The notes under the pieces are model-generated. The model did not search any database. It had not been told where the DNA came from and was given only the letters and a program-made list of their open reading frames with translations. The position numbers and the translations under genes are program-made. From Closterium sp. Naga37s-1 (lineage: Eukaryota > Streptophyta > Zygnematophyceae > Desmidiales > Closteriaceae), in assembly GCA_947471745.1 (NCBI GenBank), contig CANJKZ010000182.1, positions 146,001-210,000 on the forward strand: a DNA stretch of 64,000 nt. The letters run 5' to 3'. Position 1 is the first letter of the stretch. The number at the start of each line of letters is the position of its first letter. This document shows positions 11,801 to 21,300 of this stretch, piece after piece.

Positions 11801-14800
11801 TCCCGGTCGGCCTGCCGTCTGTCAGTGGCGGAGCCCCAGAAGCGCGACGACGACGGCGTGAGTGCGCCCGTGTCCACCCCGCCCTGCATGTCCTCCTCCT
11901 CCTCGCCCGCCTCCCTCTCCGCTACCTGCTCCCCCGCCACCCACCAGCACAGGAGGAACGGCAGTGAGAGAACGGGAATGGGTGAGAGGTTGAAGAATCA
12001 GGCAAGCAGGCAGGCACAGTGGCAGGCGGGCAACAAGGGTGTTAATTAATTGGAGTCATGGCAGACAGCAAGGTGGAGGCAACGGATGACGTCACTCCTC
12101 ACAGCCACTCACCCCGGTCATGCGCCCATCCATGGCGCCGCGGCTCTGGTCGATGGCACGGCGGGCGGAGGTGGGGGTGAAGGGCGCGCACATGGGCTGG
12201 GGGGACGCCTCGTCCGACATCCCTTCCTCGCCTTCAGCCCCTCCTCCCCCCGTCCCCACTGCCAGCGGCTCCAGTGCCTGGCGCCGCCCCGAGGCGTTGC
12301 GCGAGCGCGAGCGCCAGCGCGAGCGGGGGGAGGGCAGCGGGCCGCTGAGGCTGCGCGCACTGTGGCGGGGGGAGGGCGAGGGCGCGTGGGGGGCGGGCTG
12401 GGCGAAGTGCGAGGCGGGCAGGGAGCGGCGCGAGGCGGAGGGGGGGCGGCCCATGGAGGGCGCGGGGCTGGCGGAGGCGGTGGAGGGGGAGGCGAGCCAG
12501 GGGGGCAGCGCGGAGGAGTGCGGCTCGGAGACCAGTGAGGCGTCGTCTGGCATGTCGGAGAGGGAGAGGTCGTGGGGGAAGGAGGAGGCGGGGTCCGGTG
12601 GCAGCGAGGAGAAGGACGCAAAGGAGAGCATCGCCGCTGCTGCTGCTGGCACGACCGTGCCCTGTGCCAACGCTTCGTTGAGCTGGAGGTGGGGGGGAAG
12701 TGTGGTGGGGAAGGGGGAAACAGGCAGAGAGCAGCAACGCGCGGGGTGACATGTGTTTATGACATGTGGTGGTGACATGTAGGGGTGAGATGTGGTGCAA
12801 ATTCAAGCGGACATGCAAATGCCACTCTGACCTGCGAGTTGCCCGCCCACCTGTGAGTTTCCTTCTCTCAGCAGCCCCTCATGCCGCTCCAGCTGCGACA
12901 GCTGGCTCTCCAGCTGCTGACTGCCATGGCCGGTTGGGGCATGGGGGGCATTGGAGGGGGGAATAGGAGAGGTGATGCATGGTGATGTATAACAAAAGCA
13001 ATCACCCTAAACCCTACAACCCTACAACTCACATCATGTGCTGCATCTCACATCATGTGCTGCATCTCACATCATGTGCTGCATCTCACATCATGTGCTG
13101 CAGCTGTGCGCGTTGCTCCTCGTGCCCCCCGCGGCGCAGCAGGGAGCGGTGCTGGCGGTCGCGGTTGATCCACACGAGGCGCTGCACGTCCATCCACCGC
13201 CGCGCCACCCTCACCTCCCCCCTCAGCCACTCCACCTCCGCCGCCTCCCTCCTCGCCTCCTCCTCCTCCTCCTGCCGCCATGCCCCCCCCACAAGCACAG
13301 CACGCCAGGCAAGAGGGTGACGGGATGTGGGAGGGTGAGGGAGGGGAAGGAAGGAAGGGTGGCGAGCAGGTGGAAGGAAGGGATGTGGCAGCGGCATCAT
13401 TGGCAAGGATCACAATGGGCTGTGGCGGATTGCGAGGGTGGTGGGGATGGGGAGGGAGGGGCGACACAAGCGCAGTCACAAGCAAGGCAGTACCGGGGAG
13501 GGGTTGGCAGGGGGGTCGAGGAAGATGCCGCTGTGCAGCAGGTGGTACTCCACCGCACTCCGCCTCGCCCTCCTGCCCTCCACCGCCTCCCTCAGCTCGC
13601 CCGTCTGTGCCTCAAGCCACGTGGAGGGAGGGGAGGCAGGGAGGATCATGGGAGGTGAAGGGAACAGGAGGAAAACGAGGGGAAACAAAGCACATGGCCT
13701 TGGATACACCTGCATGAAAAAGGTACGACAAGGCGTTTTGCTTGTTGTATGCCACACCTTCCTCTCCCACCTCCTCTCATTATCTTTGCTCTCTCTCTTG
13801 CCCACTTTCCTCGCCTCTCGCCTCACACTGCCCGACTCAAGCATCCCCTTTCCCCCAGAATTAGGCCTCCCAGCCCTTCCCCCCCCCTCTCCCACCTCCG
13901 CTGCCAACCGAGCCACCATTCGGCGTCGCCGCCTCGCCAGGCGCCGTGCTGCCTGCCCTCCCTTGCCGCCCGCTCTGCCGCCCCGTGCCGCGTCCTCAGC
14001 AGCGAGGGCGGCAGCGGCCTGCTGGCGGCGCTGCTGCTCCCTCACCCGCACCGCCCTCACCGCCTCGTCCCACGCTCTCTTCTTCTCCGCCTCCTCTGCC
14101 CGTCTCCTCTCCTCCTCCATTGCCTCTGCCTCTGTCCCCCCCTCTCCCCCCTGCCCCTGCTGTGGGTCGTGGTGCTGCGTGTGCCAGTGGTGCTGCGAGG
14201 CCCACTGTGGCTTGGTGCTTGCATTCGCCGCCATCACCGCCGCTGCCAGCGCTGCATCGGCACGCGCCTTGCTCTCCTCTGCTGCACTCTGCTCCGCCAC
14301 GCCACTCGTCCCCCCCTTGCTGCCCGCCTCCTCCCCCCCCTCCTCCGCCCTCGCCCCATGCCCTGCCTCCCCATCCGTGCCCCCCCCTTCCCGCTCCCCC
14401 TCTGCGTCCGCACTCTTCCCCGCTGCTCTACCCGCGCCACTCTGCTGCGCCTCTCTCTCCGCCCCTGTCTCGCCACTTGTCCGCAGCACCACCACCCTCT
14501 CCGCCGTTGCTGCGCGTGCCCACACGTCACCACCAGCGCCAGCAGGGGCGAGCAGGGAGGCGGCGCGGCGGCCGGCGCGGCTCTCCCTAACGCTGTCCGA
14601 GTGGCTGCGGGGAAACGCCGCTTGCGCCCACCCCACGCCCGCCCCCCCTCGCTGCACCCCGCCCAGCCCCGTCACAGCAGCACCCGCACCAGGTGTCGCT
14701 GCCCACACCTCCCCAGCTGTGTGTGTGCGGGGCACCCCTGCTGGCCCCAGGGGCAGCACCACCACGCCATCGCCTCCGGCACTCGCGTCCCCCGCCAGCA

Positions 14801-16520
14801 CATACGCGTCCCACGCCGCCTCCTCCTCCGCCCGCGCCTCCTCCTCCCCCTCTGTCTCCGCCCCGCCCTTGCCCTTCCCGCCCCTGCCCGCGCGCTTCCC
14901 CCCCAGCCCGCCCTTGGCAAGGCTGCGCACGACACGCGCGCCCCACCCCATGACGCCGTGCCACGCGGGGCGGCCAGCCGCCTGCCAGGCGGAGGGGTCA
15001 GCCGCCAGCAGCGGGGAGAAGGCGGCATCCAGCGACCGCACCCGCCTCACCCGCCTCCCCCGCCCCTCCCCCACCGCGCCCTCCGCCTCCCCCTCCGCGC
15101 CCTCCCCCTCCACATGCTGCTCTTGCACTTGCTCCGCGCCCTCCCCCTCAGCACCCCATGCGGCTTGCTCTGCCCCGCCCACCGCTGCGGATGCGCCTGG
15201 CGCTGCAGCAGCGGGCGCTGCCCCCTCTGCTGTGGGGACGGCTGGTGCAGAAGCAGCAGCGGGCAGGGGAGGGGCGAGCAGGCGGGGCGAGGCAATGTCG
15301 CCCGCTGCACCCACGCGGGACTCTAACCGCCCCCTCACTGCCTGCCATGCCGCCTCGCCCTCAACACCACCCACCCCGCCATCTTGCCCGTCCAACCCTC
15401 CGGTCCCCTTGCCTACACCCGCCTCCCCCTCCTTGCACCCCTCCTCCTCTTTGCCCCCCTCCTCTTTACCTGCGCCTGGCTCCGCTGCACACTCCCCTCC
15501 CTGCATTCCCTGCCCCCCTTCACTTGCACCTTTTTCCCCCCCATCCTTGCTTTCCCCCTCGTTGCTTTCCCCCTCGTTGCTTTCCCCCTCGTTGCTTCCC
15601 CCCTCGTTGCTGCCCCCATCGTTGTTCCGCACAGCCTCCGCCGCCACCTCCCCATGCGTCGTCTGCTCGCTTCCGCCCGCACCCTCCGTCGCCTGCGCCG
15701 GCACTACTCCTCCCCCTGCCACACTCTCCCCCTCACCAGAGCCTTCACCTTCCGCCCCACCCTCCGCGTCTCCCCCGTTCGCGCGCCTCTCGTCCACTGC
15801 TGCGGGCCCTGCACTCCCTGCTGACGCCTCTGCTGCCGCCCCTGCGCTCTCTGCTGCCGCCCCTGCGCTCTCTGCTGCCGCCCCTGCGCTCCCTTCTGCC
15901 GCCCCTGCGCTCCCTTCTGCCGCCCCTGCGCTCTCTCCTGGCGCCCCTGCGCTCTCTGCTGCCGCCCCTGCGCCGTCTGCCCGCGCGGCAGCAGCGGCGG
16001 AAGAAGCAGCGTTGCGCGGGGACGCCATGCTGCTGCCAGGGGTCCGCGCACTTGCCCTCGCCGCCCCGCTGCTGCCATTCGAGCTGGGGGACGACGTGGC
16101 ATTCCCTGCACTCCCCCTCACCGCGCGCTCGCCTTTGCGCGGCGCCGCGCCCCTCCCCTTGGCGCCCTCCGCTGGCTCCCCGTTCGAATCAGCAGCCCCT
16201 TCGCTCCTGCGCCGCCCCTCGCCCTTCGCCTTCAATCCCTCGCCCGCCAATTTCTCGCCCCCTCCTCGCCCGCCTGTGCGCCGCCTGGTGCCTTCCTTGC
16301 TGCGCTGGCCGGGCGCTCCCCGCTCGTTAATCCGCGCCTCAGCCGCAGCCGCGCCATCGCGCTCCCCCGCACCCCCATCGCCCTCCATCGCGTCGCTCCC
16401 CCGTTCCCCCTCGCCTGCCCCTGCCGCCTCCATCGGCTCCCCCGCCCCCCCCTGCACGGCCTCCGCTTCTGCCCTGCTTGTCTCCGCGCGCTCGCCATTC
16501 CCCGCGCTGTCCCCCTCCAT
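7186..16520 (-). CDS. DUF547 protein with MIP1-type coiled coil and a giant disordered N-terminus
   Basis: Plant DUF547 proteins often carry a ternary-complex-factor MIP1 leucine zipper; their biochemical role is unknown. Inferred exons (high to low): 16520-13896, 13610-13494, 13271-13090, 12920-12851, 12682-12113, 11925-11476, 11094-10956, 10764-9459, 9315-9216, 8926-8867, 8576-8490, 8283-8164, 8008-7887, 7381-7186. They sum to 6144 nt with consistent phases: 2047 residues. Residues 1-875 are Ala/Gly/Glu-rich and disordered. Residues 876-998 form Glu/Arg/Gln/Leu-rich coiled coil (QQLESQLSQLERHEGLLREG). Residues 1189-1338 include an Arg-Glu repeat helix. DUF547 starts near 1805: LLHFR, then HNERLAFWINIYNALLLY, IGGQLYSVLLIEH, EPLVSFALCSGTRSSPS, NKIIIPKLLHW, ending PFDYRFRYLI. 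Donors include GTCAGT and GTCCGT. Three donors lie in tandem arrays. The N-terminal exon assignment is the least certain part. Confidence 0.8.
7542..7913 (-). repeat. 31-bp minisatellite, 12 copies, duplicating an exon end and its donor
   Basis: Exactly 12 contiguous units of 31 bp (starts at 7542 plus multiples of 31). On the coding strand each unit holds the last 27 nt of exon 13 of the DUF547 gene (coding IIIPKLLH plus TG) and the first 4 nt of the intron (GTGA). Only the copy at 7883-7913 is contiguous with the exon body; the other eleven lie in the intron, each offering another CACTG/GTGA donor. Splicing from the first donor (exon end 7887) to 7381 keeps frame (TG plus G gives Trp, then YLPDFAPD). 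Confidence 0.95.
8779..8842. repeat. (CG)n(TG)n alternating purine-pyrimidine tract
   Basis: About 8 CG dinucleotides are followed by about 24 TG dinucleotides, without interruption. It lies in the DUF547-gene intron just downstream (coding sense) of the exon at 8926-8867. Such tracts can form left-handed Z-DNA and are slippage-prone. Confidence 0.9.
11155..11312 (-). repeat. 11-bp pyrimidine-rich tandem repeat in a DUF547-gene intron
   Basis: About 14 units of AGAAAGAGGGC (plus strand) with some GGAAAGAGGGC variants. On the sense strand it is a long CT-rich tract between the amplified donor at 11378-11501 and the acceptor before 11094, so it may act as an extended polypyrimidine tract. Confidence 0.85.
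11378..11501 (-). repeat. 31-bp minisatellite, 4 copies, duplicating an exon end and its donor
   Basis: Four units start at 11378, 11409, 11440 and 11471. On the sense strand each ends with CATCTTCCACCAG/GTCAC: about 26 nt of exon (coding ILHIFHQ) plus 5 nt of intron. The copy at 11471 joins the exon body (exon end 11476); the other three lie in the intron. Units differ at one or two bases (GGGGT versus GGGTT). Confidence 0.93.
11700..11813 (-). repeat. Coding Arg-Glu repeat (RE-rich helix) in the DUF547 gene
   Basis: A CT-rich tract on the plus strand encodes about 37 residues of almost pure Arg/Glu with a few Lys and one Trp (for example DREREREREWEREK). The Arg/Glu/Lys periodicity predicts a charged single alpha-helix or coiled coil. 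It lies inside exon 6 of the gene model. Confidence 0.75.
13028..13103 (-). repeat. 19-bp minisatellite, 4 copies, duplicating an exon end and its donor
   Basis: Four units start at 13028, 13047, 13066 and 13085. On the sense strand each reads CAGCACATGAT/GTGAG: about 14 nt of exon (coding LQHM plus AT) and 5 nt of intron. The 13085 copy joins the exon body (exon end 13090). The array abuts a short telomere-like stretch at 13004-13028. Confidence 0.92.
15550..15980 (-). repeat. Coding tandem repeats in the giant N-terminal exon
   Basis: Two blocks of short in-frame repeats. At about 15550-15620 a 15-bp unit encodes NEGES/NEGGS. At about 15830-15980 units encode AAAESAG, AAEGSAG or APGESAG. 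Frame is kept in every unit, supporting translation, and the product is Ala/Gly/Ser/Glu-rich and probably disordered. Confidence 0.7.
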
Positions 16521-17730
16521 TTCCCGCTCCCTCCCTCCGCCCTATTCTCGTCCCCGCCGTCTTTCCCCCGGCCGTCTCTCCGCGCGCGCACCCTAATCCT
16601 GGGCAATGGGGCAGTCTGGGCGTTATTAATGCGTCTCAGCCGTCACTGCGCGTGCAGCCTCACGGCCCTCGCGGCCCCACCTGGACCGCCACGAGTCAGC
16701 ACACAAGAGGAGCTCACATTGCGGACGCGCACGATCGCAGCGCGGGCGCCAGGCACGAGGAATGTGAGTGTGGCGAGGTCAGCAATGCGACGCGCAGGAG
16801 AGCGCGCAGTGGGTCGCCTGGTTAATAAAAGACTCGCGATAAGGAGCGCTCACGCAAAGCTTTGAGATGTCACAATCGTACTCCGCCGCTAGGCTACGGC
16901 GCGATGGGATGGAATGCAGCGGCCGCCACGCCGGCGACGCGCCGTGCGGCACGGGAGGCGGCAGTGCGCAAGTGGCGTCAATGTGCGACGATCTCGAGGA
17001 CTCTCAGAGCAATTGGTGGCATGTGCAGCGTGCGTGCATGTCAACATTGGGGGTGCGCTGCTGTGAGCATCAGTGGGTGCAGTGCAGGGAGCGTTGTGAT
17101 CTGCGCGGGTGGTGGTGGTGAACGGGGCGGGTGGGTGGCAGGCGAGGGCAGGGCAGGTGGAGATCGTTCCGCAAGGGACCGCAGGGCCCACTGGCCAGGC
17201 GAAAAGGGGTGGCGAACGTGCCTCTCAGCTCATCTCTAGGGTGTCCATTCCTGCTGAGGCTCGCGACGCACCAAAGTCGCGCAAATTGGTAACCCTGAGG
17301 TCTCTGGGCTTCGCAGCCATCAGTGAACTTGATTGAAATCCTGTTTTTTCAAGCACAACCTAATCGGTACATCCATAGACAACATACATGCTTCCAGTCA
17401 CATTGTCACAACCTAATCTAAATGCTTCCGAATTGGCATGCATAAACTACACCCGGTTTCCCATACCCACCAACAGCCACTGGCCCACCATGATTCCATT
17501 CCATTCCATCCCTCCAGAAAAGTTAAGCACGGCTAGCAGCAGCGACGCGGTGACAAAGGTGGCATGTGATCCACACGGCCAGGAGTCACACATGCGGCAC
17601 GGGAACACCTTGCTTATGCTCCCGCGGCCCGAAGCTGCTTGCTGTGGTGACACTGGTGACACTCGCATTGCCAGGAAATCAGATCAATTGCGTGGAATGG
17701 TGCTGAATGGGGTAAGCAGGGGTCGAGCCT
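16521..17730. other. Region between the DUF547 5' end and the SMG7 3' end
   Basis: GC-rich upstream of 16520 (probable promoter/CpG-rich 5' region of the DUF547 gene), becoming less GC-rich toward 17340-17700. CATTC pentamers recur near 17492-17512. Short open frames overlap in all phases without a recognisable domain. No gene is called here. Confidence 0.5.
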
Positions 17731-17943
17731 GACCCACTCCCCATGCTCTTCTGACCCACTCCCCATACTCCTCTGACCCACTCCCCATGCTCCTCTGACC
17801 CACTCCCCATGCTCCTCTGACCCACTCCCCATGCTCCTCTGACCCACTCCCCATGCTCCTCTGACCCACTCCCCATGCTCCTCTGACCCACTCCCCATAC
17901 TCCTCTGACCCACTCCCCATGCTCCTCTGACCCACTCCCCAAG
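17731..17943. repeat. 22-bp minisatellite, about 10 copies, downstream of SMG7
   Basis: About ten copies of a 22-bp unit (GACCCACTCCCCATGCTCCT plus CT), with a few ATGC/ATAC and CTCC/CTTC variants. It lies 0.4-0.65 kb past the SMG7 stop codon, so possibly in the 3' UTR or 3' flank. Open frames across it are a by-product of the repeat. Confidence 0.9.
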
Positions 17944-18384
17944 TGCTGCTCCACGTCCAACCACACGCCACCCCACCATGCTGCCGTGCCCGCAAGTGTG
18001 TGGGCAGGCAGGCATGCATGCAGGGCGGCACTGATGAGGCATGGCCTGCCCACCTGCCATCCATGCACCTGCTGCCGGCCCATTGCAGCATGGCAGCAGC
18101 AGCGCTGCTGGTAGTGCAGCAGCCGCACAGGCGAGGCACCAGTGCTTCTGATGTGGCTGTGAAGGCAGGGCATGGGCAAGGGTTGGGACATAAAGAGCGG
18201 ACTTGATGAGATGGGTTGGGGCCCGAAAACACACATCCCAGAAAGCCTGGAACCGTCCTGAGTTACCCCACAAGGCCCAGTCTCTATCCAGCACAGGTAC
18301 AAAGAGCCGCACTGAGTTAGCCCAGCATACACACTCATAAAGCCCACCGATTGTGTTGAGTTGCTGAGGAAGCGGAGGAGGCGG
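17944..18384. other. SMG7 3' flank
   Basis: Follows the SMG7 stop on the minus strand. It is GC-balanced, with no gene or repeat recognised. Confidence 0.45.
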
Positions 18385-21300
18385 TCAGGGCCCCCAGGGG
18401 TGGTGTGCGTGCTGCATCCAGTGCCACGAGTTGGGCGCTGCTGCTGCCTGCGGGGGCTGCAGAGACGCCTGCGCTGCTGCTGCCTGCTGCTGTGGAGTGG
18501 CAGCAGCAGCGTACATGGCTGGCATGGGCGGGGGAGCAGCTCCTGTGTGAGCACTGCTGCCGGCTGGTGGTGGTGCTGAGGGCGCAGAGAAGGCGGAGGA
18601 GGCCATGACCTGATCCACGGCACCCATGCCCCTCTGCACCCCACCCCCATACTGCTGCCCCTCGTAGCCCGGCTGCTGCTGCGCATGCAGGTGAGGGAAA
18701 GGCAGCTGCCCGGCTGCAAGGGGTGCAGCAGAGGGGCCGGCGAAGAAGGAGTTGGGCGCCGCAGCTGCGGGTGGAGGGGTGTGGGTGAGGGACGCAGGCC
18801 ACACCGCTCCCGCCCCACTCACATGCGAATAGCCACTCTGGTACTCGCTGCCTCGCACTGCCGATGGAGGCGCATGAGGGTGCAGTGCGAGTTGGTGCGC
18901 CTTGGCCAGCAGCGCACTCAGCTCGCGCTCACTCAACCCCGCGCCCAGCAGCGCCGTCAGGGCAGCAGAGCCACCAGCAGGCGCAGTGGCAGCAGCAGAA
19001 GGAGCAGGGGCGGGTGGGGCGGTGGCAGCAGCATGGAGAGGTGCAGCACCCCACAGCCCAGGCAGGTCAGCAGCCGGGTGGCCGGGCTGACCTGCTGCTG
19101 TCTCCATGTACCCGTGCGTGGGCGCATGGGCGGGGCCGTGGGTATGCGCCAGGCGGTGGCGGTCCTGCCCGATCACTCCTGCTCCCGATGGCACGCGCCG
19201 CAGACTGCCGTCCGCGGCAGCAGTGGTGGCAGGGGAAGCAGGCAGGGGTTGCAGGTTGGGCGAGGGTGCAGTGTGCATGGCAGGAGAGGAGGAGCGCGGG
19301 GAGGGAGAGGAGGAAGGTGGCAGGGAGGACAAGTGCGGTGCCGCGGCGCCACTGAGCCCTGCAAGGAAATCGCCACCCAACCCCTCACCTCCTGCTGCCA
19401 GCAGTCCTTGTGACACATGCCATGCACCCCCCTCCGCACCTGCCCTGCCCCCACCCCCTGCTGCCTGCACCCCTGGCGCTAGTTTATCGGCCGAATCAGT
19501 TGCCCTGGGAACAGCAGCAGCAGCAGCACCGGAGGCCCAGGGCTGGAACACAATCATCTCCTCCTCCTCCTCTTCCTCGTGCTCCTCCACCCCACCGTTA
19601 CCAGCAGCGCCAGGCAGCACCCCATTGCGGCGCTCGGAGTGAGCGGCGTGGGTGTGTGCGCTGAGCCCGCGCATGTGCTGCTCACTCTGCTCCGCCGAGC
19701 TGTCCACGCCTATCAGGTCCTCCACCGCCCACAGCGGCACGTCCTCGCCATCCCCCTCCCCTTCCTCCTCGCCCTGCCCCTCGCCCTGCACCTCCACCCC
19801 TGCCATCCCCCCCGCAAGCCCTTTCCCTGCGCTTCCCATGCTTGCAGCACCCCAAGGCAGGGGCGCAGCAGACAGGTGGTGGTTGGACGCGGGTGCAGGG
19901 CGAGCAGGGCCGGCGGAGGGAGCAGGGGAGGCAGTGGTTAGTGACCCTGGTGCCGCCGTGTGTGCACTGCCCACGCTGTTGCCTTGCACCACGTGCGCAC
20001 GATGTGGTGCAGTGGCAGCACGCGGTGAGGGCAGCTGATCCGCCACGAGTGATGTAATGAAGAATCTCCCATGCCGCCTGCTGAAATGCAACACGCTGCT
20101 GCTGCTGCCGTCCCCTGCCGCCCATGCTGCCCCACCTGCACCGCCTCGCACCCACCCAGACAGCGTCAGGGCAGCGCACACAGCCCTCCTGCCCCGCGCC
20201 CACACTGCCTCCTGCCCCTCCGCACCCCCCGTGCCGCCCTGCCAACCGTCCAAATCCAACTGTCCGTCCCTCTGCGCGTCACCGAGCCCATCACTGCACA
20301 CATGCGGCAGCGGCTCAAAGCCCCGCAGCTCCACGTCCTCCCACAGCCCCGCTGCCCCGCCGCTGCTCTCCCCCTGCCCGCCCGCCGGGCCCTGCACGCC
20401 CCCCTGGTGCTCCGCCAGCAGCGGTGGCAGCAGGCGGCTGTGCTCCTGCAGCAGGCGGTTGAGCACCACCACGGCCTGCCCCCACATGAACATGCGCGCC
20501 GCACTCTCCCTGTCCTCGCCCCCCGCGCCCGCGCTCTCGCTTGCGTGTCCCCCTGGTCCCAACGCCTCATCGTTGGTGCTCGAGGCGAGGTGGGGGTGGG
20601 CGGCGAGCCAGTGCAGGAAGACGGTGGCGGCGGGGAAGAGCGGCGAGGCCAGGGGCGCGGGGGAGGCGGCGCAGCGGGAGAGCAGGCGGCCGACGAACTC
20701 AAAGGCGAGTGTGACGGCGTGGCGCAGGCGGTCCGCCTGCTGCTGCAGCTGCGCGCTGGACGGCGCGCTCGGGCTGCGCGTGTCGTCCGCGTCGCTGGCG
20801 GTGCGAGGGGCGAAGGGGAAGGGGTGGTGCGGGGCGAGCATGGCGTGCACGGTGCACACCAGGCATGCCACCATCTGCACCACCACTGTGGCCTCCGCGC
20901 CCGCGGCGGGGAGAGTGGGGCACGCGGAGGACCCCACCGCCAGCACGGCTTGCAGGGCGTGTGGCGGCGCAGCGAGCAGGCGCTCCAAGTCGTTCATGGC
21001 GGCCAGATACACGGAGCCGAAGGACTCGAGGCTGCACTCACACCACGCACACCACGCACAAGAGGAAACAGAGGCACACACACACGATGAGAGGAACGTG
21101 AAAAGCTGGGCCTGAGGACAGTGCAGGAGGCGAAGCAAGCAGATTGAGGTAAGAGAGGGAGAGGGAGAGGAGAGGGAGAGGACCTGGCGTGTGTGAAGAG
21201 GATGCCGTTGAGACGCACGAATCGCGTGCACAGATTCTTCCACGTCACCGCCAGTGCCTCAGCGGGCGCTCCTTGCGCTCCTTGTGCCTGCCCCGTTGCC

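Noticed and set aside
13438..16596. 1052-codon plus-strand open frame opposite the DUF547 N-terminal exon
   Set aside because: Pro/Ser/Ala-rich shadow of the GC-rich coding strand. The minus strand connects in phase to recognisable coiled-coil and DUF547 exons.
17679..18818. 379- and 232-codon minus-strand frames with HGEWVRGAWGVGQ repeats
   Set aside because: Translation of the 22-bp minisatellite downstream of the SMG7 stop. No domain, and frames overlap the SMG7 end out of phase.
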